Below are positions 8,781 to 15,763 of a DNA stretch of 30,877 nucleotides, piece by piece. The translations under genes and the position numbers were made by a program. Within the stretch, counting starts at the first letter, position 1, and every line of letters starts with the position of its first letter. The notes beneath the pieces are model-generated. The model made no database searches and was not told the origin of the DNA. It worked only from the letters and a program-made list of their open reading frames with translations. Location of the stretch: the NCBI GenBank assembly GCA_030550295.1, contig JAUQPQ010000005.1, positions 1 to 30,877 on the forward strand. The letters run 5' to 3'. This DNA comes from Chloroflexota bacterium (lineage in GTDB: Bacteria > Chloroflexota > Dehalococcoidia > SM23-28-2 > HRBIN24).

Positions 8781-9563
8781 TCATCTGGTTGGGGTGGGGA
8801 TACTTAGGGGAAGGCTCTGGATAGGGTAAGGAGGCTCAAAGTCTTGGCTTGAGACCCTTCCCACCTGAGTGGCCTGGAGCTGAATTGCGCTTTGGGAGTC
8901 CTGGACGAGTTTCATGAAGAGTAAAAGGCCGGTGTTGTCCCAACAGATCTCCCAACGGGCCTTTTCAGATCCTGCTGGCTCCCCCTCAATGGCCCAGCAA
9001 GCGGAATTGCGCCCGGCGATGTTGCGGCTGGAGCGCTGGATCTGAGCCGTGGCACCACCTAGGTTTATTATCTGCTCCTCCACAGCGCTGGGTAGCTCTG
9101 TCGGGTCGGCCGCGAAGGGGAGGAAGGGAGCTAGCTGTGCGGGGTCGCCCTCGAAGCGCAGGCACATACGCTGGGCGCCCTCACAGAAGTAAACGTCCCT
9201 TCCTTTGGCTATGATAATACCTGTGATGTCCTCCATCTGTATATCGATGCGCCAGTTGGGCACCTTCAGATAGATAGTCATCTCGCCGTCTTGGGTTTGG
9301 TTACCACTTTGGACGCGTAGGCTATAAGTGACCTTGGCCTCCAACTTCTGCCACTGCTCGGCCAACTTTTTGAGGTCTTGCTCCAGCTGCTGGGCGATGG
9401 AGGATGCCTCTCTGGATGTTTGGGTCTGGGCAGCAGCGGGTGGCGTCTCCTTGGCAGGTGTTACTGCAGTGGGTGCTGCCTCTCCACCCCCGCAGGCTAC
9501 AATGCCAAGGACAAGAAGGGCAGGAGCTAAAAGATGCCAATATACCCTAGAAGGTTTTCTCAT
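8781..9563 (-). CDS. Predicted lipoprotein of unknown function
   Basis: 260 residues. The N-terminus has MRKPSR, a hydrophobic stretch and a lipobox ending at Cys24 (GIVAC-GGG), so signal peptidase II processing and membrane anchoring are expected. A low-complexity Ala/Pro/Thr linker (about 28-50) is followed by a coiled-coil-like helix (QQLEQDLKKLAEQWQKLEAK) and a beta-rich domain with paired cysteines (FCEGAQRMC; NSACWAIEG; WEICWD). The pattern of a curved beta-sheet after a tethering linker recalls LolA/LppX-type lipid-handling lipoproteins, but I cannot assign it. Good ribosome site AAAAGGAGGAG before ATG 9563. It follows the acyltransferase gene by 49 bases. Confidence 0.85.
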   Translation of the reverse strand: MRKPSRVYWHLLAPALLVLGIVACGGGEAAPTAVTPAKETPPAAAQTQTSREASSIAQQLEQDLKKLAEQWQKLEAKVTYSLRVQSGNQTQDGEMTIYLKVPNWRIDIQMEDITGIIIAKGRDVYFCEGAQRMCLRFEGDPAQLAPFLPFAADPTELPSAVEEQIINLGGATAQIQRSSRNIAGRNSACWAIEGEPAGSEKARWEICWDNTGLLLFMKLVQDSQSAIQLQATQVGRVSSQDFEPPYPIQSLPLSIPTPTR

Positions 9564-9612
9564 CGCTCCTCCTTTTAAGGGCCTGCGATGGCCCCCGACA
9601 ATATATCAAACC

Positions 9613-10554
9613 TTACGCTTTGGTGGTGGCGGGGTCAAGGGGAAACATGTCCCGGAAGGGATACCATTGGTCAGGGTAACGGGCCACGAAGCGCTCAAAC
9701 TCCCGGAGGAGGCGCTGGGTGGTCTGGTGGGCGTCCTCCTCTGGGTCTAGTTGGGGCTGGGCGAAGATAGGAGGGCTAACATAGGCTACAAATCGACCGT
9801 GGGGCTTGCGCACCGCCAGGCCAAAGAGGAGAGGGGCACCAGAGAGACGGGCCAAGCGGGCTGGAGCGGTGGGGAACCAAGTCTTATGGCCAAAGAAGGT
9901 CACTGGCTGTCCGTCGCCGTTTTTCACCCCCAGGTCTATCACTAGGGCTACCAACTCGTTCCTTTTGAGAGCCCGAAGGAGCCTAAGGCCGGTGCCCTCA
10001 GCGGGGAGGAGGGTTACGCCCATGCGGGCACGGCAGGCTACGACCCATTCATGCAACCACCAGGGACGCAACTGCTCCATTACCGACGTGATTCTATAGC
10101 CATGAATGAGGAGGAGGGCACTAGCTACCTCAATGCTCCCCATGTGAGCGCTGGTGAATATCACGCCCCGGCCGTAACTGGCCGCCTCTTGGAAGTGCTC
10201 GTCGCCGTAGATGGTTACGCGGCTCCTCAGATCCTCTAGGTCCCACCCCTGCACGGAAAGGAGCTCGGCTATGTAGCGCCCGAAGTGGTGGAAGCTTGAG
10301 CGGGCCAGGCGGCGGGCTCTAGGGTCTTGGGGGCTTATGCCCAGAAGGCGAGCATAGTTGCGGCAGGCGGCCTCCCTCTTGCTGGCCCAGGTGAGGAAGA
10401 ATAGGTCGGCTATGGGTTGGGATACTAAATAGGCCAGCTCCAGAGGAATGATGCTGGCTAGGGCGCGGTGGAGATGTAACATCCACCATGTCCGGCCCCT
10501 TATATCAGCTGTTTGCCTCTGAGGATGGGCTCTCGGCATCGCCTTCATGGCCAT
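9613..10554 (-). CDS. LpxL/HtrB-PatA family lysophospholipid acyltransferase
   Basis: 313 residues of the bacterial lipid A / phosphatidylinositol-mannoside acyltransferase family. The catalytic H-x4-E motif is SAHMGSIEVA (His137, Glu142); downstream LVIDLGVKNGDG and FFGHKTWFPTAPARLA are the expected substrate-loop features. The N-terminus has a hydrophobic segment (ALASIIPLELAYLVSQPIADL) for membrane association. The start is uncertain: ATG 10554 gives a basic N-terminal tail, while ATG 10539 (after AAGG) or 10482 would trim it. The substrate is unknown; if the host lacks lipopolysaccharide, a glycolipid such as a mannosylated phospholipid is more likely than lipid A. It follows the thioesterase gene by 33 bases. 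Confidence 0.85.
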   Translation of the reverse strand: MAMKAMPRAHPQRQTADIRGRTWWMLHLHRALASIIPLELAYLVSQPIADLFFLTWASKREAACRNYARLLGISPQDPRARRLARSSFHHFGRYIAELLSVQGWDLEDLRSRVTIYGDEHFQEAASYGRGVIFTSAHMGSIEVASALLLIHGYRITSVMEQLRPWWLHEWVVACRARMGVTLLPAEGTGLRLLRALKRNELVALVIDLGVKNGDGQPVTFFGHKTWFPTAPARLARLSGAPLLFGLAVRKPHGRFVAYVSPPIFAQPQLDPEEDAHQTTQRLLREFERFVARYPDQWYPFRDMFPLDPATTKA

Positions 10555-10587
10555 GTTAGATGCTGTGGGCGTTGGGTGCTACACTTT

Positions 10588-10995
10588 CTACGTTGGTGCG
10601 CCTGGAGGGGGGCGCAGGAAGAGGGCCCATCCTTCGGCCACTCCCCGCCCAGAGGCATCTTCCATGACGGCCTGAACCATGATGCGCCTACCTCTGGCCT
10701 TTACCACTCGTGCCCGCACACGTGCCCTCTCCCCTACGTTTAGGGGTGCCCTGTATTTGACATCCAGATGGGCGGTGGCTGCCAGGTAACCCTTATGGTA
10801 TACAGCCCAGCCCATCGCTTCGTCGAGGGCAGCGGCGATGACCCCACCGTGGACGTGGCCTGGAAACCCCTGGTGATGGGCCGATGTGACAAGCTCCCCC
10901 CATACCTCCTCTCCTTGGCGCCAAATAGACATGCGCAGGCCTTCAGGGTTGGCCTTGCTGCACCCAAAGCAGAGGCGTTCCTCTTCAGCCCTCAT
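10588..10995 (-). CDS. PaaI-like hotdog thioesterase
   Basis: 135 residues from ATG 10995. It starts MRAEEERLCFGCSKANPEGL, the CFGC-x3-NPxGL opening of PaaI-type hotdog thioesterases, then HVHGGVIAAALDEAMG (49-62), the core helix with His49 and Asp58/Glu59 as candidate catalytic residues. These enzymes hydrolyse acyl-CoA or acyl-ACP. An upstream in-frame start at 11049 exists, but ATG 10995 overlaps the fabF-like stop by 11 bases, fits the conserved opening and implies translational coupling. Last hotdog gene of the acyl operon; probably releases or edits acyl products. Confidence 0.88.
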   Translation of the reverse strand: MRAEEERLCFGCSKANPEGLRMSIWRQGEEVWGELVTSAHHQGFPGHVHGGVIAAALDEAMGWAVYHKGYLAATAHLDVKYRAPLNVGERARVRARVVKARGRRIMVQAVMEDASGRGVAEGWALFLRPPPGAPT

Positions 10996-12223
10996 AGCGG
11001 CGGAATACCACCGTGGCGTTCTGGCCCCCGAACCCGAAGGCATTGACAAGGACTGTCTTTACGGCCATGGGGCGAGCTACCCAAGGGACATAGTCCAAGT
11101 CACACTCGGGGTCGGGCTCGTCTAGGTTGATGGTGGGGGGTACTATACCGTCCCTGATGGCCAAAACGGCGGTGAGAGCCGAGAGGGCCCCTGCTGCCCC
11201 TAGCAGATGCCCAACCATAGACTTGGGGGAGCTAATGGCTACCCGGTAAGCGTGCTCCCCTAAAGCCCTCTTTATGGCCAGCGTCTCGGTTACATCGTTT
11301 AGGGGGGTGCCGGTGCCATGGGCGACGATGTATTCCACCTCCTCAGTCTGGACACCGGCGTTGACCATGGCCCGGATCATGGCCTGAGCGGCAGCCTCCC
11401 CTGAAGGCTCTGGGGCGGTGATATGGTAAGCGTCGCAGGTAAGGGCGCCACCGGCCAGCTCGGCGTATATGCGGGCCCCACGGGCCAAGGCGTGCTCCAG
11501 CGTCTCCACCACCATGGCCACCGCTCCCTCTCCAAATACGAAGCCGTCCCGCTGACGGTCGAAGGGTCGGCATGCCCCTTGGGGATCATGGTTGCGTCGG
11601 GAGAGGGCCCGCATGTTGTCGAAGGCAGCGAAGGTGAGGGGGTGGAGGCCGGCCTCGGTGCCTCCAACGATGATGACCTCTGCCTCTCCCCTGTCCACTA
11701 AGAATTTGGCCTCTACCAAGGCGTAGGTGCCGGCGGCACAGGCGGCCACTGAGGTGACAACAGGCCCCTTTATCCCGTAGGCCATGGCCACCTGACAAGA
11801 GGGCATGTTGGGCGCCAACATGGGCACCAAGAAGGCGCTTACCCTCCCCGGCCCTTTCTCCAAGAGCACCTTCTCCCCCTCAGCTATATCGGCTACTCCC
11901 CCTCCACCTGTGTTCATCACCACTCCCACCCGATAGGGATTAAGGGTGGTCAGGTCTAAAGAGGCGTCGGCTATCGCCTGGGCAGCAGCCGCTACAGCGA
12001 ATTGGCTGAAGCGGGCCATGCGTCGCGCTGCCCTTGTGTCCATGTACTTAAGGGGGTCAAACCCCTTCACTTCGGCGGCGATCTGACACCCTAAGCCTGA
12101 GGGATCGAAGGAGGTGATGCGCCCGACGCCTGAGACGCCTGCGACAAGGTTTTTCCAGAACTCTTCTACCCCCAGGCCTATGGGGGTGATGCACCCTAGA
12201 CCGGTGATAACTGCTCTAGCCAT
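10985..12223 (-). CDS. fabF: Beta-ketoacyl-ACP synthase II (FabF type)
   Basis: 412 residues, standard KAS II length. It condenses malonyl-ACP with acyl-ACP for chain elongation. The Cys-His-His triad is complete: Cys162 (SVAACAAG), His302 (VAHGTGTPLND) and His339 (SMVGHLLGAAGA), positions nearly identical to E. coli FabF. The ketosynthase end motif NAFGFGGQNA is near the C-terminus. ATG 12223 overlaps the upstream MaoC gene by 8 bases and is preceded by AGAGAGGGG. No ACP, malonyl transferase or obvious FabG lies in the operon, so this may serve either general type II fatty acid synthesis or a dedicated acyl product. Confidence 0.94.
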   Translation of the reverse strand: MARAVITGLGCITPIGLGVEEFWKNLVAGVSGVGRITSFDPSGLGCQIAAEVKGFDPLKYMDTRAARRMARFSQFAVAAAAQAIADASLDLTTLNPYRVGVVMNTGGGGVADIAEGEKVLLEKGPGRVSAFLVPMLAPNMPSCQVAMAYGIKGPVVTSVAACAAGTYALVEAKFLVDRGEAEVIIVGGTEAGLHPLTFAAFDNMRALSRRNHDPQGACRPFDRQRDGFVFGEGAVAMVVETLEHALARGARIYAELAGGALTCDAYHITAPEPSGEAAAQAMIRAMVNAGVQTEEVEYIVAHGTGTPLNDVTETLAIKRALGEHAYRVAISSPKSMVGHLLGAAGALSALTAVLAIRDGIVPPTINLDEPDPECDLDYVPWVARPMAVKTVLVNAFGFGGQNATVVFRRYEG

Positions 12224-12623
12224 AGCCCCTCTCTAAAGGGATGAGCACCTCTGCCTCGCCCAGGATGAGGGCCTCCCCTTTCTGATTGCGCACCTCCACC
12301 TGGCATCGGGCCAGCCCCTCCCTCACCTCGGTCACGGTGCCTCCCGCGGTGACGGTATCGCCAGGCCGGGCAGGGGCGCGAAAGCGAACCTTCAGCTTGC
12401 CCCCTTCCAGCCAGGCCCGCCCGAAGGCCAAGGTGAGGCTCTCTGAAAGGTAGGCCAATACAAGAAGCCCATGGGCGATGGTGCCCCCAAAGGGGGTGCG
12501 CGAGGCGAACTCGGGGTCTGTATGTAACGGGTTGCCGTCCCCCGATACCTCGGCATAACGGTTTATCTTCCCCTGGTCGAGGGTCTTGGTCACAGCAGGC
12601 AGCGGTTCTCCCGGCTCGATCAT
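12216..12623 (-). CDS. MaoC-like (R)-specific dehydratase, catalytic subunit
   Basis: 135 residues from ATG 12623. Hydratase-2 motif SGDGNPLHTDPEFA at 27-40 with the catalytic pair Asp29 and His34, spaced as in PhaJ (Asp31/His36), followed by GGTIAHGLLVLAYL. It would interconvert (R)-3-hydroxyacyl and 2-enoyl thioesters. TTG 12647 gives eight more residues, but ATG 12623 has GAGGA at good spacing and starts 7 bases after the preceding gene. The partner upstream is a hotdog protein without this motif, an arrangement like the mycobacterial HadA/HadB dehydratase. Both lead straight into the ketosynthase gene, so a fatty-acid elongation dehydratase is the best guess. Confidence 0.88.
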   Translation of the reverse strand: MIEPGEPLPAVTKTLDQGKINRYAEVSGDGNPLHTDPEFASRTPFGGTIAHGLLVLAYLSESLTLAFGRAWLEGGKLKVRFRAPARPGDTVTAGGTVTEVREGLARCQVEVRNQKGEALILGEAEVLIPLERGYG

Positions 12624-12630
12624 GGCTTCC

Positions 12631-13041
12631 TCACTGGCCTTGCCCAACTGGGGAGAGGATAGTGGCCCTGGCCTTCATCACCTCCTCTCCCTGTGGGGCC
12701 CTCACTACTACGTCCACCTGCAAGAACCGCCACGACTGTCTAACGCTGTTTCCTGTGATGATCAGCTCCCCTATCAGCTCCTCTCCCGGGTGCAGGGCCC
12801 TGTGGCACTGAAGCTCCTGACCCAGATGGACTGAGCCCTCAGGGAGGCGGGCCAGCTCAAGGAGGCGCCGCACCATCATCACCAATGCTGCTAAGGGAGG
12901 GGCTGCGTCTTTGCCTAGGGAGGGTGTGGCCTTGTCCTCTACGGCTTCCAGGTAGTCCCTTACCCATTCCACGTCCAGGCGGAAAGGGACCTTGGGGAAG
13001 CGATACCCTACGGGGAGCTCGTCTAGCGATGGGGTAGTCAC
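12631..13041 (-). CDS. MaoC-like N-terminal hotdog protein (HadA-like, non-catalytic)
   Basis: 136 residues from GTG 13041, which has GGGGGAGG about 8 bases upstream. Opens with ELPVGYRFPKVPFRLDVEWVRDYLEAV, the pattern of the FAS1-like/MaoC N-terminal dehydratase domain, and continues with HLGQELQCHRALHPGEELIGEL. The catalytic SGDxNPxH motif is missing, as in the substrate-binding subunit of two-part dehydratases (HadA). It would pair with the adjacent catalytic MaoC protein. Gap to the upstream FlK-like gene is 2 bases. The fold call is good; the heterodimer is inferred from gene order. Confidence 0.8.
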   Translation of the reverse strand: MTTPSLDELPVGYRFPKVPFRLDVEWVRDYLEAVEDKATPSLGKDAAPPLAALVMMVRRLLELARLPEGSVHLGQELQCHRALHPGEELIGELIITGNSVRQSWRFLQVDVVVRAPQGEEVMKARATILSPVGQGQ

Positions 13042-13043
13042 CG

Positions 13044-13436
13044 TTATGCCTCCCCCGTGGTGGCCCTGGCTGCGAATCGGGCCACGTCTATAACTCTCCT
13101 TTCGTGGACCCCCTCCCCTATCTTCACTCCCGCCTCGTTATGCGCCTCGACCCAGAAGAGGTAACGACGTCCCTCTCCTTCCTGGAGCTTGGCCCTCACC
13201 CTTACCTTTTGGCCAATGGGGGTAGGGGCCAGATGTTTCACCTCTACCCTCACCCCTACTGTTCCCTCTCCCTCGTCTAGGTAGGGCTGGAGGAGGCGTA
13301 GGCATAACTGCTCAAAATGCTGGACCATGCTCGGTGTGGAATAAAAGGAGAGGCCTGGCCCCAAATGGGTGATCCCCATCTCAGGCGTTGTCTTAATGAC
13401 CATCTCCCCTTCTAGGTCTTGGGGTACGGGCTTCAT
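13044..13436 (-). CDS. FlK-like hotdog thioesterase
   Basis: 130 residues. It matches the fluoroacetyl-CoA thioesterase (FlK) type: YSTPSMVQHFEQLC, EGTVGVRVEVKHLAPTPIGQKV and HERRVIDVARF. Thr34, Glu42 and His68 keep exactly the spacing of the FlK triad Thr42/Glu50/His76. Most FlK homologues act on other short acyl-CoAs, so fluoroacetate is not implied. It is the first gene of the minus-strand acyl operon. No ribosome site is visible before ATG 13436, and a TATACT (rc of 13447-13452) lies about ten bases upstream, which would give an almost leaderless mRNA. Confidence 0.85.
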   Translation of the reverse strand: MKPVPQDLEGEMVIKTTPEMGITHLGPGLSFYSTPSMVQHFEQLCLRLLQPYLDEGEGTVGVRVEVKHLAPTPIGQKVRVRAKLQEGEGRRYLFWVEAHNEAGVKIGEGVHERRVIDVARFAARATTGEA

Positions 13437-13506
13437 CTGGTTTTCAAGTATAAGGGAAGGCCTCAGTTGGAGGGATGGTTTCCGTTAAAATGGGGCTAGG
13501 GGGAGC

Positions 13507-13827
13507 ATGCCTAAGGTTACCATTTTGCCTGGGGGTTGGGTGGTGGAGGCCTCCCGGGGCCAGACCGTTATGGAGGCGGCCATGGCCCATGGCCTCTATT
13601 GGCCCACTACATGCTGGGGCCATGGTATCTGCACCTCCTGCGTGTGTACCACCGATGGGCGGGGTCTCCAACCCATGGGCCCTAGCGAGCGAAGGGCCTT
13701 AGCGGCTGAATTCGGCGAGGGAGCGGTGAAGTCGCGAGGCCTGCGCTTGGCCTGTCAGGCCCGTGTGGAAGGGGACGTAGTAGTATGCAAGCCAGGTGTC
13801 CGCCCCTTGCAACCTCCTCTAGAATGA
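13507..13827 (+). CDS. 2Fe-2S ferredoxin
   Basis: 106 residues with a ferredoxin fold of the adrenodoxin/plant type. Cluster ligands are in TTCWGHGICTSCVC (C-x5-C-x2-C) with the fourth in RLACQARVEGDVVV. It opens PKVTILPGGWVVEASRGQTVMEAAMAHGL, as usual for the family. A purine-rich AGGGGG site lies just before ATG 13507; a TAAAAT (13486-13491) could be its -10 box. Electron carrier; partner not identifiable here. Thirty bases before the second ferredoxin, and divergent from the acyl operon (70 bases). Confidence 0.92.
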   Translation: MPKVTILPGGWVVEASRGQTVMEAAMAHGLYWPTTCWGHGICTSCVCTTDGRGLQPMGPSERRALAAEFGEGAVKSRGLRLACQARVEGDVVVCKPGVRPLQPPLE

Positions 13828-13829
13828 AT

Positions 13830-13854
13830 CTAACCTTTCATCAAAGGGGGTTAG
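13830..13854 (+). promoter_or_regulatory. Hairpin covering the ribosome binding site of the second ferredoxin gene
   Basis: CTAACC (13830-13835) pairs with GGTTAG (13849-13854), and inside it TTT (13836-13838) can pair with AAA (13843-13845) around a CATC loop. The paired strand contains part of the AAAGGGGG Shine-Dalgarno that serves ATG 13858. The element lies wholly between the stop of the 2Fe-2S gene and this start. It could limit independent initiation or couple the two genes. Structure is read by eye, with no energy calculation. Confidence 0.5.
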
Positions 13855-13857
13855 GCG

Positions 13858-14142
13858 ATGGCGTATGTTATCTGTGAGCCTTGCATCGGGGTGAAGGATG
13901 CCTCTTGCGTTGACGTGTGCCCGGTGGACTGCATCCACACCACCGATGAGGACGAGCAGTACTACATTGACCCAGGCCTCTGCATCGATTGCTCCGCCTG
14001 CGTGGACGTCTGCCCTGTTCAGGCCATTTACCATGAGGACGATGTGCCCCCTCAATGGCAACACTACATTGAGAAGAATCGCCTCTGGTTTGAGACCCAT
14101 ACGGTGGACAAAAGCTTTCGCGACCGCACCCAGCGCCACTAG
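13858..14142 (+). CDS. Seven-iron-type ferredoxin (3Fe-4S/4Fe-4S)
   Basis: 94 residues. First cluster motif C9-x7-C17-x3-C21-P with Cys25; second motif C42-x2-C45-x2-C48-x3-C52-P. The C-x7-C spacing in the first motif is that of FdxA-type 3Fe-4S/4Fe-4S ferredoxins, and the C-terminal tail (HYIEKNRLWFETHTVDKSF) fits that group. Low-potential electron carrier in the cytosol; it could feed ferredoxin-dependent enzymes such as the sulfite reductase at 27226. Strong AAAGGGGG site 7 bases before the ATG, inside a possible hairpin. Confidence 0.93.
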   Translation: MAYVICEPCIGVKDASCVDVCPVDCIHTTDEDEQYYIDPGLCIDCSACVDVCPVQAIYHEDDVPPQWQHYIEKNRLWFETHTVDKSFRDRTQRH

Positions 14143-14172
14143 GCCAAGTGCCAGGTAACATCTTTTGGCGTA

Positions 14173-14186
14173 TTATGATATTATAA
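14173..14186 (+). promoter_or_regulatory. AT-rich imperfect palindrome before the LysR gene
   Basis: TTAT-N6-ATAA, 14 bases with one mismatched pair, in an AT-rich patch that stands out from the G+C-rich surroundings. It lies about 30 bases before ATG 14217 and could be a LysR autoregulatory box or simply the -10 region. A good site TAGGAGGAAAG follows for translation. Confidence 0.35.
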
Positions 14187-14216
14187 ATTAGTCCGATAGG
14201 AGGAAAGCGTAGCCTC

Positions 14217-15125
14217 ATGTCCGTAGATATCGGTCAGCTAGAGGCGTTTGTACAGGTGGCCTATCTCAAGAGTTTCAGCCGGGCTGCCCAGGCCCTCCAG
14301 CTGACCCAACCATCGGTTACGGCCCGCATTCAGGCCCTGGAGCGAGAGCTAGGGAGTGAGCTCTTCGAGCGTGGTGGGAGGGGGGTTCGCCTCACCGATG
14401 CTGGGGAGGCCTTTCTCTCCTACGCCGCTCGCATCCTCCAGCTCCTGAAGGAAGGGAGGGACGCGGTAGAGGAGGTGCGCCATCTCCATTTGGGGCATCT
14501 GCGCCTGGGTTCGGCCCTCACCATCAGCACATACGTCTTGCCTAAGCTTTTGCATCTCTTCCGCCAGCGCTACCCTGGCATCGGTGTCTCCGTACGCACT
14601 GGTCGCTCCGACCATGTCTTGCAGATGGTGCTGGGCGACGAAGTCCAGTTGGGACTGGTACGGGCCCTATACCATCCAGATGTGGAGACGGTGCCCCTCT
14701 ACCAGGACGATATCGTCCTGGTAGTACCCAAGGGGCATCCCTTTGCCCGGGAGGGGAAGGCGACGCTGGACGAAGTTACCAAGGAGCCCCTCATCCTCTT
14801 CGACCGGGGGTCCAGCTATTTTGGACTGATCACCTCCTACTTCCGCCAGTTGGGCAAGTCGCCCCAGGTAGCGATGGAGTTGGACTCCTTGGAGGCTACT
14901 AAGCGCATGGTGGAGGAGGGGCTGGGGATAGCCATGGTCCCTAAGGTGACCATTGGGCGCGAGCTTCAAGTGGGGGCCCTTGTGGAGGTGGAGATAGTGG
15001 ATGCGCCCCCCCTCACCCGCACCATCGCGCTCATTTATAGGCGCAATCGGCGCCGCTCCCGGCCGGCGATGGCCTTCATAGATTTGCTGCGCGCGTACTA
15101 CGGGCTAGAGATGACGGAGATGTAG
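14217..15125 (+). CDS. LysR family transcriptional regulator
   Basis: 302 residues. Winged helix-turn-helix at about 3-62 (LEAFVQVAYLKSFSRAAQAL, LTQPSVTARIQALE, LGSELFER) and a periplasmic-binding-protein-like effector domain from about 90 onward (LRLGSALTISTYVLPKLL... LVVPKGHPFA). CysB/CbbR-like in general shape; effector unknown. The nearest plausible targets are the two ferredoxin genes upstream or its own promoter; a palindrome lies just before it. The 3' end overlaps the convergent ECF sigma gene by 28 bases. Confidence 0.93.
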   Translation: MSVDIGQLEAFVQVAYLKSFSRAAQALQLTQPSVTARIQALERELGSELFERGGRGVRLTDAGEAFLSYAARILQLLKEGRDAVEEVRHLHLGHLRLGSALTISTYVLPKLLHLFRQRYPGIGVSVRTGRSDHVLQMVLGDEVQLGLVRALYHPDVETVPLYQDDIVLVVPKGHPFAREGKATLDEVTKEPLILFDRGSSYFGLITSYFRQLGKSPQVAMELDSLEATKRMVEEGLGIAMVPKVTIGRELQVGALVEVEIVDAPPLTRTIALIYRRNRRRSRPAMAFIDLLRAYYGLEMTEM

Positions 15126-15643
15126 TGTTGGGCCAGGGAGCGGCGCAGTTTGGCTAGGGCCCGGAACGTCATCACCCGCACCGTGGTCTCTTTTATCCCT
15201 AGCAGGCGGCTGATCTCGCTGCTTTTGAGCCCCACCTCAAACTTGAGCCGTAACACCTCTTGCTCCCGAGGGCTGAGTCGGGATATCTCTTCTGCTAGCA
15301 GCTCATGGATCTCCTTCTGCTCTGCGAGATAGGAGGGGCTTTCCTCATCCCCTTCCCTCAGGGTAACCCCGATGAGGGCCTGGATGCCCCCCCTCTCCCG
15401 TACTTGGCGCCGGTAGTGGGCCGCTACCAGGTTGCGGGCTATGGCCAGGAGCCACCCCAAGACGGCTTGGGGATCACGCAGGGTATGGAATTTGGCGTAG
15501 GCTTGGGCGAAAGTCTCGGCTACTAGTTCCTCTGCCAGATCGCGTTCGCGCACCCGGGCCCAGACGTAAGCGAAGATGCGGCTATAATAGGTCTCATAGC
15601 ACCAAGCAAAGGCTTCGGCCAAGCCTTGCTCTTTTTGCTCCAT
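15098..15643 (-). CDS. ECF-type RNA polymerase sigma factor
   Basis: 181 residues. Region 2 spans about 15-75 (YYSRIFAYVWARV, EELVAETFAQAYAKF, AVLGWLLAIARNLVAAHYRR); region 4 about 115-175 (LSPREQEVLRLKFEVGLKSSEISRLLGIKETTVRVMTFRALAKL). ATG 15643 is chosen over GTG 15652 because GGAGGT sits 7 bases before the ATG but abuts the GTG. No anti-sigma gene follows: downstream is the convergent LysR gene, so control must be elsewhere. The 120 bases upstream (15644-15763) show no clear ECF autopromoter. Confidence 0.92.
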   Translation of the reverse strand: MEQKEQGLAEAFAWCYETYYSRIFAYVWARVRERDLAEELVAETFAQAYAKFHTLRDPQAVLGWLLAIARNLVAAHYRRQVRERGGIQALIGVTLREGDEESPSYLAEQKEIHELLAEEISRLSPREQEVLRLKFEVGLKSSEISRLLGIKETTVRVMTFRALAKLRRSLAQHYISVISSP

Positions 15644-15763
15644 GAATGCCACCTCCCCCTAAAGCGGCTTTTTCCCCTTGAAGTGAGGCCAAGTTAGTGG
15701 CAGCGGGGAGGGGCTATCAATAAAGAGGGGCGTGAAGGAGATGAAGAAGCCGTGAAGATATCT

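Noticed and set aside
13044..13436. Fluoroacetate resistance gene
   Set aside because: Triad spacing fits FlK, but no fluorinase or related genes are present and the gene heads an acyl-chain operon.
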